From Streptomyces avermitilis MA-4680 = NBRC 14893 (GTDB lineage Bacteria > Actinomycetota > Actinomycetes > Streptomycetales > Streptomycetaceae), in contig NC_003155.5 in NCBI RefSeq assembly GCF_000009765.2, positions 372,001-436,000 on the forward strand: a DNA stretch of 64,000 nt, written 5' to 3'. Of this stretch, positions 17,705 to 26,214 are shown one piece after another; the stretch's first letter is position 1, and every line of letters starts with the position of its first letter. The translations under genes and the position numbers were made by a program. The notes under the pieces were generated by a model, which ran no database searches, had not been told where the DNA came from, and worked only from the letters and a program-made list of their open reading frames with translations.

Positions 17705-19469
17705 ACACCGGCCGTCCGTCGCGAACGGTGTAGAGCGGGTTGCCGAGCTTGTCGACGCCGGTGCGGCGGATCAGGTCCATCGCCTCGTCGAACGTCTCGG
17801 CGACGCGGTGGATGTCTCGGTCCTCCTCGAACAGCCGGCGCGCGGTGTCCACGTCTGGCAGTGCGCCGGTGGACATGACCAGGCCGCCCCAGGCCAGCGC
17901 GCGGACATAGCGGATCCGGTCGAACACGCCGGCCAGACCGGCAGGCTCGAGGATCGCGGCGGACCTGGCCACCGCATCGAGATCGGGAGTGCGGTTCGCC
18001 ATCGCCGCGTTGAGCACCGCGGCCGCCAGTCGGGTGAACACCTTGGTGGCGCCGGTGGCACGATCCCGCGCGATCTCCAGGGGATAGATCACGCCGGACG
18101 CCTCCTTGGCGACGTCGCGCAGCAGGGTGAGCAGCTCCTCGCCCTCACCTTCCGCCCGGGACAGGGCGGCCCGCGCGACCTGGAAGGAGTGCCGCCAGTC
18201 CTCGCTCGCGTCGTCGGAGAACCAGTACACGGGCGCGTCGTCGCCGATCGACAGAACGATCGCGGCGCAGCCGGTGTGGGCGTCGATGGAGACGTCGACA
18301 TGGCCGTCGACCACCGTTCCGACGGGCAGTCCGGACGCGTACGTGCCGCTCATGACCGACTGCTCGCCGTCGGTGACGGTGTACCGGTCGCGCTCGTCGA
18401 CGGTGACCGTGACCGGGTGGCGGCCGAGTGACAGCACCGTGCGCTGGAACATCAGCGCGATGTTCCGGACGAGGTCCTCGTCCGGAGCGTGTTCGAGCGT
18501 TTCGTCATGCAGCGCGATGAGCCGGTCCGCCCCCAGGTCGGCGGTGGCGTCGTCGACGTTCCACCGCCTGTTGCTGTGGCGCGCCCATGCGTCGAACTCC
18601 GTGTACATCTTGCGGTCCCGGTGGCTCGCGAGGAACTCATCGAGGTTCGCGGCGTGGTCCGCGCGGCCGAAGTCGATCACCCGCCGCACGAAGTACTCGA
18701 TCATCTTGTCGACCGCGCGTTGGTTGTCGTCCTCGTCGAGCAGGTGGGCGATCAACCCGAGGTCGGTGTACAAGTACTCGATGGCATAGGAGAAGAACAG
18801 CTCGGGGTCGCCAAGGCGGGCGTCGACTCCGATGCCGGCGCTCCACAGCGCCTTCACCAGCAAGTAGCCGGGCAGGTAGCCGCCGTCCTCGGGATCGGCC
18901 GGCCGGACGAGGACATCGCAGCGGCGGGTCACGACCTGCCGCTGCCGACGCGTCGAACCGAGGATGACGTCGAGCACGTTGCGGGTCACCGCGTCCTGGT
19001 GCTCCTCCGGTTCGAAGGACGCGATCGCGCCGGGGCCGAAGTAGTCGGCGACCCGGGCCAACACCGGGCACAGCCGGGGCAGCGTGCCGAACGACGACAG
19101 GTCGAACTCGGCGAACAGTGCCAGTCCCTCGGCGAGCGGGCGCTGGAGCGCGATGAATGCCTCGTACCGCATCATGGCGCCGGTGATCCGGCGCGCGACA
19201 TCCTTGTCGCGCCGACGTCCGCTGCGGTAGGCCGCCGCATCGGTCAGCGCGCGCTGGTGCAGCAGGCTCACTGCCATGCCGACAGTGTTCATGAAGCACC
19301 AGTGGTGGGTCGCCTCGTGCAGGAAGGCCGGCAGGCAGTCGGGCGAGAGGTGCCGCTCGATCAGGCCCTGGACGTGCTTGCCTGCCCGGAAGGACGAGAT
19401 GGCGGTCTGGTTGGTGATCGGATTGATGAAGCTGCGCCCGCTCAGCGCCGACGCGAAGTGCTCGCTCAG
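17694..19469 (-). CDS. Large protein with HEATH (HExxH) metal-site motif, possible metalloprotease
   Basis: Coding extends from about 19469 to 17694 (591 residues), but the only in-frame candidate start there is CTG; the first ATG, at 19292, would give 532 residues and lose the best motif. Residues 51-55 read HEATH, followed by HW, and about 60 residues later comes LAEGLALFAEF, which resembles the EGxALxxE third-ligand helix of gluzincin peptidases. The rest is unrecognised, with a C-terminal region rich in helices. A GTG at 19479 lies one frame off, so a 1-base frameshift near 19470 is an alternative. It sits 7 bases after a small membrane protein gene and was probably co-transcribed with it. 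Confidence 0.6.
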   Translation of the reverse strand: MSEHFASALSGRSFINPITNQTAISSFRAGKHVQGLIERHLSPDCLPAFLHEATHHWCFMNTVGMAVSLLHQRALTDAAAYRSGRRRDKDVARRITGAMMRYEAFIALQRPLAEGLALFAEFDLSSFGTLPRLCPVLARVADYFGPGAIASFEPEEHQDAVTRNVLDVILGSTRRQRQVVTRRCDVLVRPADPEDGGYLPGYLLVKALWSAGIGVDARLGDPELFFSYAIEYLYTDLGLIAHLLDEDDNQRAVDKMIEYFVRRVIDFGRADHAANLDEFLASHRDRKMYTEFDAWARHSNRRWNVDDATADLGADRLIALHDETLEHAPDEDLVRNIALMFQRTVLSLGRHPVTVTVDERDRYTVTDGEQSVMSGTYASGLPVGTVVDGHVDVSIDAHTGCAAIVLSIGDDAPVYWFSDDASEDWRHSFQVARAALSRAEGEGEELLTLLRDVAKEASGVIYPLEIARDRATGATKVFTRLAAAVLNAAMANRTPDLDAVARSAAILEPAGLAGVFDRIRYVRALAWGGLVMSTGALPDVDTARRLFEEDRDIHRVAETFDEAMDLIRRTGVDKLGNPLYTVRDGRPVFIL

Positions 19470-19475
19470 TTCTCG

Positions 19476-19844
19476 TCACCGACCATCTTGATCCCAGGGA
19501 ATGCCGGTGGCGGAGGCGAGCTCCTTCGCCAATGCGGAGTCGATGGACTCGCTTGACGTGTCCCGCCACTTCAGAGTCCTCCGCTCGATCCGGCCGTCGG
19601 GATGCTCGATCTCGACGACCTCCTCGAACGACGTGCCCCGGTGGCGGTACAGCAGATAGCTGACCATCCCCTTGAGCGTGTAGGCGGAAGCGGCCACCAC
19701 AACGGTCACCACGCCGAGATCGCCGAAGCTCCCCTCCGGCACGGGCTCGTGGTGGAACGCGATCGCCCCGCGGTCGACGAACTCGCCCAGCTCGAGGGCA
19801 TCGGACCTGGACAGTCCTGGTAAACGGACCTTGGTTGCTGACAC
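19476..19844 (-). CDS. Small single-membrane-helix protein
   Basis: 122 residues from a GTG at 19844 with GGAG upstream. It has one hydrophobic stretch (LGVVTVVVAASAYTLKGMVS) in the middle and a charged C-terminal part (EEVVEIEHPDGRIERRTLKW). No family was recognised. It ends immediately before the HEATH-motif gene in the same frame, so it is probably the first gene of a two-gene operon and may act with that protein at the membrane. Confidence 0.6.
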   Translation of the reverse strand: MSATKVRLPGLSRSDALELGEFVDRGAIAFHHEPVPEGSFGDLGVVTVVVAASAYTLKGMVSYLLYRHRGTSFEEVVEIEHPDGRIERRTLKWRDTSSESIDSALAKELASATGIPWDQDGR

Positions 19845-19889
19845 GGAAGTCTCCAAACAACGCACGGCGGAGCGGCATCGTACCGCGCG

Positions 19890-20165
19890 ATGTTGCCGTA
19901 TCGCGTTGAAACGGCTGGTGGAGGGCTCGTTCGAGCTGCCGGCTCTCTGCACGCTCAACGACCTGGCCACTGCGATTCGCGGCCGGGTCAACGACGAGAT
20001 CTTCGCGCAGGTGGTGGCCCGGTTCGGGGCGGAGCGGGTGGATGGGCTGCTCGCGGTGGGGGTGGGAGGCAAGAGCGCGTTCAACCGGCTCAAGCACACC
20101 GCGCGGCGCCCGTCGTGGACGAACTTCCGGTTGCAGTTGGAGCACCTGGAGTGGGGGGGAAGGTC
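19890..20165 (+). pseudogene. Tn3-family transposase fragment
   Basis: The frame encodes FELPALCTLNDLATAIRGRV, then NDEIFAQVVARFGAERVDGL, and FNRLKHTARRPSWTNFRLQL followed by EHLEW. This is characteristic of the N-terminal third of Tn3-type TnpA. It has no start of its own, and at about 20165 it is cut off by a different transposase. No Tn3 inverted repeat was recognised. Confidence 0.65.
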
Positions 20166-20169
20166 CAGC

Positions 20170-21166
20170 CACGTCATGGACCGCGATCCTGGACGCGGTC
20201 CGGCTCGGCCCTGCGGACGACGCGACCGCGATCACCGCCACCCAGTTGAGTGGTGTCGTCGAGCGGCTCATCGCAGCCGGCCAGTGGCAGGCCGGCGACC
20301 CGCATATCGTGATCGTCAGCGACGCTGGCTACGACGTCACCTGCCTGGCCTGGGTCCTGCGTGACCTGCCGGTCGAGATGGTCGGCCGGGTCCGCTCCGA
20401 CCACGTGATGCGTCTGCCGAAGCCACCGCGGGTGCACGGTGTCAACGGCCGGCCGCCCAAGCACGGTCCGAAGTTCCGCTTCACCAAGCCGGAGACCTGG
20501 CCAGAGCCCGCGATCACCACGGTCACGGACACGACCAACTACGGCAAGGCCGAGACCCAGGCGTGGGACCGGGTCCATCCAAGGCTCACCCACCGCTCCT
20601 CCTGGCTCGACCACGACGGTGAACTTCCCTTGGTCGAGGGGACGTTGATGCGGTTGAAAGTCGAGCATCTATCGAAGGACAGGGATACCCCGCCGGTGTG
20701 GTTATGGTCCTCGAAGACCGGCGCCACCCCGGACGATGTGGACCGTTTCTGGCAGGCATTTCTCCGCCGCTTCGATCTGGAGCACACCTTCCGCTTCGCG
20801 AAGCAGACCCTGGGCTGGACCACCCCGAAACTCCGTACTCCCGAGGCGGCGGACCGCTGGACCTGGATCCTGATCGTCGCCCACCCCCAGCTCCGGCTCG
20901 CCCGGACGCTCGCTGAAGACCTCCGCCGGCCCTGGGAGAAACCCACCACCTCCGACCGGCTCACCCCCGCACGGGTCCGCCGGGGGTTCAGGAACATCCG
21001 CGCTCACCTCGCCTGCCCGACCCGTGTTCCCAAACCCCGAGGCGCCGGCGCCGGACGACCCCCCGGCGCCAAGAACAAACACCGGGCACCCCGCTACGAC
21101 GTCGGCAAGACCGTCAAACGCCCCGAGACCCTCAAGGCCATCGGCAAGCCTGGAAGATCTTGGTAG
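20170..21166 (+). pseudogene. Streptomyces-type DDE transposase, 5' truncated (same family as 42815)
   Basis: About 330 residues aligning closely with residues 155 onward of the protein at 42815-44212. Shared blocks are LLDAVRLGP / ILDAVRLGP, VSDAGYDVTCLAWVLRDLPV, NGRPPKHGPKFRF, and the catalytic-Glu-like FLRRFDLEHTFRFAKQTLGW. The first 155 residues, including the first catalytic Asp, are replaced by the Tn3 fragment. This copy keeps a 21-residue segment (LARTLAEDLRRPWEKPTTSD) that the other lacks, and has an intact C terminus. Confidence 0.8.
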
Positions 21167-21289
21167 ATAAAGAACAAGTTGAGTTCGTATTTCTAATCCG
21201 TGGTGCTTCGGGCGGTGTTGGTGCGAGCGTTCACGGTTGCGTGCGGTGATCCTGAAGGCCTGGCAGCCCTGCACGTCGCAGGCATCCAT

Positions 21290-21582
21290 AGCCGGTCCGC
21301 AAGGTGATCCAGAGGAAGGGCGAGGCCACCCAGTACACCGAGGCGGCCGCCAAGAGCATGAAGACCGTGGCGGCCGGCCAGGCCGAGCAGGCCCTGCGGA
21401 AGACCATCGCCAAGAAGTAACCCGAGCTGCACGACATCGAGACCAAGGCCCGCCGCTCGCACATCGTCGTGCACAAGCGCGCGGCCGCCGAGCAGTCCCG
21501 GGCCCGGGCTCAGGAGTCAGCCGCCGCACACCGTCAGCCGCCCTCCCAGGGCCGTGGAGGGCCGTCCAGGAGCGGCCGGTAG
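21290..21582 (+). pseudogene. Basic Ala/Lys-rich protein remnant with internal stop
   Basis: The frame RKVIQRKGEATQYTEAAAKS and then KTVAAGQAEQALRKTIAKK ends at TAA (21418-21420) but continues as PELHDIETKARRSHIVVHKR with the same codon bias to a TAG at 21582. It looks like one basic, helical protein broken by a single stop. The family was not recognised. Confidence 0.35.
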
Positions 21583-21586
21583 CCCT

Positions 21587-21607
21587 GTTAGGTCCAATGG
21601 ACCCAAC
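21587..21607. repeat. Near-perfect 21-bp palindrome
   Basis: The half GTTAGGTCCA is followed by one base and then TGGACCCAAC, a dyad with a single mismatch. It lies downstream of the minus-strand operon. Part of it (CTGTTAG followed by ACCCAACG) recurs in inverted orientation at 27621-27636, at the other side of the module, there inside the CoiA-like gene. Confidence 0.5.
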
Positions 21608-21628
21608 GCGATGTGAGCAGGTATGACG

Positions 21629-21670
21629 GAGCCCCGGTCGGCTGCAGCGAGGCGCAGCTGACCGGGGCTC
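21629..21670 (-). terminator. Strong hairpin terminator of the minus-strand operon
   Basis: The arms GAGCCCCGGTC and GACCGGGGCTC pair perfectly over 11 bases around a 20-base centre that can itself pair partly. The hairpin starts 13 bases beyond the stop of the HPr-kinase-like gene, the right place for the end of that operon. Confidence 0.75.
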
Positions 21671-21682
21671 TACGACGGTGTG

Positions 21683-22816
21683 TCAGGGACTGTCGGAGAG
21701 TTTGGCGAGGAAGTCGGCATTGGCGCCCACGTCGTGACCGAGGACCACCTGGTGGTGCGGAAGGGCGGCCAGGTGTTCGGCGACGGTGGCCCGGGCCAGG
21801 TCGCTGCCACCGCCGTCGATGCCGTGGGCGAGGCCGAAGTGGTCCGGGTAACGGTCCTCGGTGGCCCCGCTCATGAAGTCGTCCTCACCGAGGGTCCGTT
21901 CGCCGTCGACCAGGGCCGGGACGGCGGCCGGGTCGATGCGGGGGAACAGCAGCGCGGCGGCGCGGCCGCCGGTGGCCAGCTCCATGCCGAACCAGCTGGC
22001 GAACTGGTCGGGGAAGACCTGGACCTTGCGCTCTCGCTTGCCGCCGGGCTCCCACAGCGGCTCGCGCCGCCCGGCGAGCAGGGCGTCGGTGACGTCCTGG
22101 TGCTGGGTGGGGTGGAGGTGTTCGCCGGCCTGGAGCCGGTCGCGGACGACGTCGTACAGGCCGAGGGCGTCCAGCAGGCCCAGCCCGATGGCCGCTGCAG
22201 ACGGCCAGGGCAACACGCGCAGGTCGGCGCCGATGCGCTTGATGAACACCCGGTCGTTGGCGAGGAGCTGGGCACAACGGGAGGCCACCAGCAGAGCCGT
22301 GGTCGTCTTCCCTGCGCCCTTGTCGCCAAAGGCGAGCAGGGCCCGGCCGTCGCGGACGACGGCGGAGGCGTGCAGGAGCGTCCATCCGTCCCGCAGCAGG
22401 GCCGCGCGGATCATCTCCCGGGCGATCCGGGACGCGGCCAGCGCCACGGGCTGCGGGGCGTGGCCGGAGATGGTGACGTGGCCGCCCAACTGTTCGGAGC
22501 GGTAGGCGAGCTGCTCGTCGGGCGAGACGGCGGTGATGGTGCCCGTGCTGTCGCGGGCGAGGAGCAGCCGGGCCTTGGCGTAGGTGGCCTCGCTGTGCGG
22601 CACGGACGCCAGCAGCGCGGCCAGGTCGGCGTATGCCTTCTCGTCGACGTCGGCGGTGACCAGGGGCCCGGCGCAGACGCTGCTCGTGGGGACCTCGAAC
22701 GCGTTCCACCACGGCCCGAAGTACCGGCGGGACCAGTCGGTGACGAAGGCGGTGTTGCTCAGGACGGTTACGTCCGCGTCGGCGGCCTGCAGCCGGGTGG
22801 CGGTAGGGGTGCTCAC
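21683..22816 (-). CDS. HPr-kinase-like P-loop protein
   Basis: 377 residues from a GTG overlapping the previous stop. Residues 145-180 read WTLLHASAVVRDGRALLAFG and then DKGAGKTTTALLVASR: the HASAV block followed by a Walker A (G164-T171), as in HPrK-type kinases and their relatives in peptide-modification clusters. The N-terminal 110 residues are unrelated to HPr kinase. True HPr kinases serve the sugar phosphotransferase system; here the neighbours suggest another substrate, perhaps a peptide or small molecule. It is the last gene before a hairpin terminator. Confidence 0.75.
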   Translation of the reverse strand: MSTPTATRLQAADADVTVLSNTAFVTDWSRRYFGPWWNAFEVPTSSVCAGPLVTADVDEKAYADLAALLASVPHSEATYAKARLLLARDSTGTITAVSPDEQLAYRSEQLGGHVTISGHAPQPVALAASRIAREMIRAALLRDGWTLLHASAVVRDGRALLAFGDKGAGKTTTALLVASRCAQLLANDRVFIKRIGADLRVLPWPSAAAIGLGLLDALGLYDVVRDRLQAGEHLHPTQHQDVTDALLAGRREPLWEPGGKRERKVQVFPDQFASWFGMELATGGRAAALLFPRIDPAAVPALVDGERTLGEDDFMSGATEDRYPDHFGLAHGIDGGGSDLARATVAEHLAALPHHQVVLGHDVGANADFLAKLSDSP

Positions 22817-23736
22817 GTCGTCTCCTGGGAGTTGGGTGTGGGTCCGGACGGCCGTAACGCCTGGTAGGCGTCACGGAGTTTGGTGGCGGTCGCGGCCAGT
22901 TGCGCGTCTTCGTCCGCGTTGAGGGCGGGCAGGCACGCTACGGGCTGGCCGGCGGTGAAGCGCAACGGAATTCCGAGCCAGTCGCCGCGGTGTTCGGCAG
23001 TCAGTTCCTCGGTGCCGTCGACCAGGCCGAGGGCCTTGCGCAGAGTGGACAGCACCGCGCCGGCGGGTCCGGAGCGGGTGCGGCCGACGCCCGCGCTGAT
23101 CTGGCCGGGGCGGGTACGCAGTTCCGCGCGTACCTCCGCAAGGGGGACGGCGGCGGGCGTGCCGTTGACGGTGGTCGACGAGGCGCACACCACCGCACCG
23201 TCCCCGTGTTCGCCGATGACGTGGCCGTGCACGGTGGTTGCGGGCACGTCGAGCAGGTGGGCCAGGGTGAGCCGGTAGCGGGCGGAGTCGAGGTTCGAGC
23301 CGATTCCGTACACGCGCGGGCAGCCGGAGGTCTCGGCGAACAGCCGGGTCATCAGGTCGACCGGGTTGGTGACCACGAGCACGGTCCCCTGGTAGCCGCG
23401 CAGTGTCGTGGCCAGAGCACGGATCACGGGAGCGTTGGTCAACGCGCCGCCCATCCGTACGTCGGCGGCACGGGTGTTGGTGAACGCGGCCCGCACGGCG
23501 ACGACCACGGCGTGGCAGCCGATCAGGTCCGCCACCCGGCGGGCTTCGGGCTGCACGGGCGATCCGGTGGTCTGGCGCATGTCGTCGAGGTCAGCGGCCA
23601 GCGCCCTCGCCTGCTCGACGGTGCGGGAGACGACGAGCAGGCGAGGGCAGATGCCGGAGGCCACCAGCGTGGCCGCGACGGTCTGGCCGACGGCGCCGGC
23701 ACCGACGACACCGACCGAGCCCACCGGCCCCGGCAT
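22813..23736 (-). CDS. Lactate/malate dehydrogenase-family protein
   Basis: 307 residues, the normal length. The NAD-binding GAGAVGQ is at residues 12-18, TNPVDLMTRL starts at 123, D150 and R153 lie in SNLDSARYRL, and the catalytic His177 is in VIGEHGDG. The substrate-loop sequence (FTNTRAADVRMGG) is unlike typical lactate or malate dehydrogenases, so the substrate may be a different 2-hydroxy acid. The ATG overlaps the TGA of the kinase gene upstream and its own TGA overlaps the start of the next gene, so the three are translationally coupled. Confidence 0.85.
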   Translation of the reverse strand: MPGPVGSVGVVGAGAVGQTVAATLVASGICPRLLVVSRTVEQARALAADLDDMRQTTGSPVQPEARRVADLIGCHAVVVAVRAAFTNTRAADVRMGGALTNAPVIRALATTLRGYQGTVLVVTNPVDLMTRLFAETSGCPRVYGIGSNLDSARYRLTLAHLLDVPATTVHGHVIGEHGDGAVVCASSTTVNGTPAAVPLAEVRAELRTRPGQISAGVGRTRSGPAGAVLSTLRKALGLVDGTEELTAEHRGDWLGIPLRFTAGQPVACLPALNADEDAQLAATATKLRDAYQALRPSGPTPNSQETT

Positions 23737-24965
23737 CACGCGGCGACCGCCTGAGCCAGGCCGAGCGCGCTCTCCCACACGGCGCGCGTATCGGCGCCGG
23801 CCGCCAGCTCCGAGCTGAGCTGATCGGCCATCCGGCACAGGTCGACGGCCCGGCCGATGAGAGCGCTGCCCCGACCGGGCATCGGCAGTACGCCGGGCGC
23901 GGACAGGTACGTGGTCAGGATGTTGACGCTGTCCATCAGCCACAGCACCAGCAGCTCCCGCAGCCAGGAGCGGCGGACCCGGGCGGGTAGGACGTCCGCC
24001 CGCGCCGCGGCGAAGGCGCCGACCCCGCGCATGGCCTGCTGGCCCGTCCCGGCGCCGGGCCGGGCAGCGGCCAGCAGCAGCACGGTTCGGCTGATCAGCT
24101 TCGCGGCATCCACCGTGGGCGGGGCGAGCAGCAGGCCGGGGTCGATGAACACCGGCTGACCGGATGTTCCTTCAGGGAACACCACGTGCTCAGGCTTGAG
24201 GTCCCCGTACGCCAGCACCCGCCGGCTCGCCTGCTGGGGCAGCCCCGTGGCCTGGAGCCGGTGCAGCCGGACCACGACGTCGCGCAGCAGCCCGACGACC
24301 AGGGCGCGATCGCCGGGCGCGCACCGTTCGGCCCCGAGCCGTTCCACATACGTCGGGCCGCTCAGTCCGTTGAACTTGCGCTGGAAGGTCCCCCGGATGC
24401 TGTGCTCCCCGATGCCCCGGGCCGGGCCCAGTAGCCGGGCCGCCGACGGGCGGTGAAGCCGCCGCAGCTCACCGAACAAGCCCTCGAGGAGATCGGCCGC
24501 ATCGTGCGGACGCTGCAGGAGCAGGTCGGCCAGGGTCGGGCCGGTCACCGACTCGGTGAACAGCACCCCTCGCGCCAGGCCGGCCACGGGACAGACCCGG
24601 GGCGAGTCCAGCTGGGCCAGGAGCCGCAGCTGCGCGGCCTCCCGATCCATCAGCGCGCCGGGACGCTGCACGTACGCCTGCTGCGCCGCCCGGACATCCG
24701 GCCAGGGCCCGCAGGCGCCCCGCAGGAGCGAGACCAGCGACACCCCGAGGAAGGCGTACTTGGCGTACAGGGTGCGCCCGTCCACGCGGATCCGGCGCAC
24801 GTAGCCGGTGACGCTCGGGACGTGGTCGCCGAGGTCGACGTCGGCGCGCGGCCACAGGCCGGCGGCAGCGGCAGCGATCTCCCGGGCGGCGAAGGCGAAC
24901 ACCTCGTCGGCGTCCGGGACGGGGGGAACGGGACCGGGCGATGTGCTCACGGCTGTGGTGCTCAC
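23736..24965 (-). CDS. Aminoglycoside-phosphotransferase-like kinase
   Basis: 409 residues from a GTG with GGAGG six bases upstream. It has a protein-kinase-like fold: K69 in TLYAKYAF, E109 in DREAAQLRLL, the catalytic loop LAYGDLKPEH with D255, and FIDPG with D275 for metal. An HGDxxxxN-type Asn is replaced (KPEHVVF). APH-like enzymes phosphorylate small hydroxylated molecules, and some act in peptide natural-product pathways. It is the first gene of a coupled trio with the dehydrogenase and the HPr-kinase-like protein. Confidence 0.78.
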   Translation of the reverse strand: MSTTAVSTSPGPVPPVPDADEVFAFAAREIAAAAAGLWPRADVDLGDHVPSVTGYVRRIRVDGRTLYAKYAFLGVSLVSLLRGACGPWPDVRAAQQAYVQRPGALMDREAAQLRLLAQLDSPRVCPVAGLARGVLFTESVTGPTLADLLLQRPHDAADLLEGLFGELRRLHRPSAARLLGPARGIGEHSIRGTFQRKFNGLSGPTYVERLGAERCAPGDRALVVGLLRDVVVRLHRLQATGLPQQASRRVLAYGDLKPEHVVFPEGTSGQPVFIDPGLLLAPPTVDAAKLISRTVLLLAAARPGAGTGQQAMRGVGAFAAARADVLPARVRRSWLRELLVLWLMDSVNILTTYLSAPGVLPMPGRGSALIGRAVDLCRMADQLSSELAAGADTRAVWESALGLAQAVAA

Positions 24966-24992
24966 GTACGCCTCCAACGGCAGTGGATGAAT

Positions 24993-25014
24993 CCCGCCCG
25001 GTGCCCCGGGCGGG
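24993..25014 (-). terminator. GC-rich hairpin upstream of the kinase trio
   Basis: CCCGCCCGG and CCGGGCGGG pair over 9 bases around TGCC. It lies between the 81-residue protein gene and the kinase gene, 28 bases before the kinase start. It may end the first transcript or act as an attenuator; there is no U-tract. Confidence 0.5.
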
Positions 25015-25136
25015 TGGGCGCATGGTGGCTGGGGAGGAGCCCCCGGCTGGCCAGTTGAGGAGCGGCCCACCTGCCGGGAGCTCCCGTGCACCCGAGCCCA
25101 CGGGGACAGGGCATCGGGCGGCTTGGGGAGAGATGG

Positions 25137-25382
25137 TCAGGGAGCCCGCCGTACGAGGTGCGGGCGTTCGCCGTATCGGTCGGGGTGCTGCTCGACGCGT
25201 TCGGTCAGTTCGCCGCCCTGCAGCGCTGGGCTGGTCTCAGGCGCGGCATCCGCCATCGAGACCGCAAGCGGGGCGGCCGTTGCCCGGGGAGCCGGCACCA
25301 TGGCGGGCGGAATCAGTCCCAAAGCGGCCAGGACGAGCACGGCGCGGCCCGGACGCGACGGACGAGCGTGGGCGTCGCTCAC
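25137..25382 (-). CDS. Small protein with N-terminal signal or membrane helix
   Basis: 81 residues from a GTG at 25382 that overlaps the previous stop and has GAGGAG just before it. RPGRAVLVLAALGLIPPAMV after a basic start looks like a signal peptide, with a possible cleavage near APRATAAP. The remainder is short, polar and acidic. It could be a secreted peptide or a small membrane partner. No family was recognised. Confidence 0.6.
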   Translation of the reverse strand: MSDAHARPSRPGRAVLVLAALGLIPPAMVPAPRATAAPLAVSMADAAPETSPALQGGELTERVEQHPDRYGERPHLVRRAP

Positions 25383-25615
25383 CGCTCCTCCTTGGGGTGC
25401 ATGTCCGCCGTGAGGGGCGCGGGGTTGGCTAGCGCGCCCGGGTCCGTGGTCCACTCCATCCCGCCGCCCGCCGGCAGCAGCCATGCCACCGGGCGTGGCC
25501 GGTCGCCGTCCGGGGCGATGGCCCGCAGGACCCCCCGACGGCCGGTCGCGGTGTCCTCGACGTCCCGGCCGATCCACGGGTGATCGCGATGCAGCAGGCT
25601 GCGCTTGGTGCTCAC
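25379..25615 (-). CDS. Small hypothetical protein, 78 residues
   Basis: It begins STKRSLLHRDHPWIGRDVED and then TATGRRGVLRAIAPDG, which looks like a short beta-barrel of the kind found in small actinobacterial proteins of unknown role. The GTG start overlaps the preceding stop by 4 bases and its own stop overlaps the next start, so it is the middle of a three-gene coupled group. No catalytic motif is visible. Confidence 0.6.
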   Translation of the reverse strand: MSTKRSLLHRDHPWIGRDVEDTATGRRGVLRAIAPDGDRPRPVAWLLPAGGGMEWTTDPGALANPAPLTADMHPKEER

Positions 25616-26019
25616 TTGGCCTCACCGCCGCCCGTGGCCAGCGGCTCCCAGGAGTACCGCACCTGTACGCAGTGATCCTGCAGCCAGCGAATCTCGCGGT
25701 GCCTCAGCTCGTGGGAGGGCTCCGGAGCGATACACGCGGGCCACCGGACGATCACCACTCGGACCGCGCCGGACTCCGCCAGCTCCCGCACCCGCAGCCA
25801 TCCGTCACGGTGGCAAGGGTCGGGATCGCCGTACGGGTCCGTGACCACTTCTGTGATCGTCAGCCCGCGCGCCTCGGCGAAGTCGCGCCCCTCGGCCTCG
25901 GCACGGTCGGCTGCGAGCGTGGGAGTGAGCTTGCTTCGCTCAGCGCACACGTACAGCACAGCGGCGCTGGCAGAAGCAGCGACGGTGATGTTCTCCCGGG
26001 TATCAGGCGTCCTGGTCAT
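25612..26019 (-). CDS. Resolvase-domain-like small protein
   Basis: 135 residues. From VLYVCAERSKLTP through RAEAEGRDFAEARGLTITEV, DPCHRDGWLRVRELAESGAV and RVVIVRWPACIAPE, the order matches the N-terminal fold of serine recombinases. The catalytic Ser position is not obvious and there is no DNA-binding tail. It is therefore probably a domestic relative, not an active recombinase. It is the first gene of the minus-strand group, divergent from the XRE-TPR regulator. Confidence 0.55.
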   Translation of the reverse strand: MTRTPDTRENITVAASASAAVLYVCAERSKLTPTLAADRAEAEGRDFAEARGLTITEVVTDPYGDPDPCHRDGWLRVRELAESGAVRVVIVRWPACIAPEPSHELRHREIRWLQDHCVQVRYSWEPLATGGGEAK

Positions 26020-26214
26020 CGTGGTGGGCCTCTTCGTCGTCCTGGGCGCCCGGTCCGCCCCCCTCGGGGGTCGGAGGGGCGGACCAAGCAGTCGACGGTC
26101 GTACGGGTGCGATCACCGAACGGCCGGTAATCACTCAACTCCCCTACGCGACACCGGGTAAGGGAGCAGAGTGGAGGCACGGTTGAACTGGTTGAACGCA
26201 CCCGGGGGTCATCG
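26020..26214. promoter_or_regulatory. Divergent promoter region with GGTTGAAC tandem repeat
   Basis: This 195-base gap separates the minus-strand operon from the XRE-TPR regulator. Near its right side GGTTGAAC occurs twice, separated by one base, about 20-35 bases before the regulator start. A direct repeat there is a reasonable operator, but the binding protein is only inferred. Confidence 0.45.

Noticed and set aside
18637..20271. 544-residue minus-strand frame across the HEATH-motif gene
   Set aside because: It is an Arg/Pro-rich shadow; the neighbouring frame gives coherent protein in both genes.
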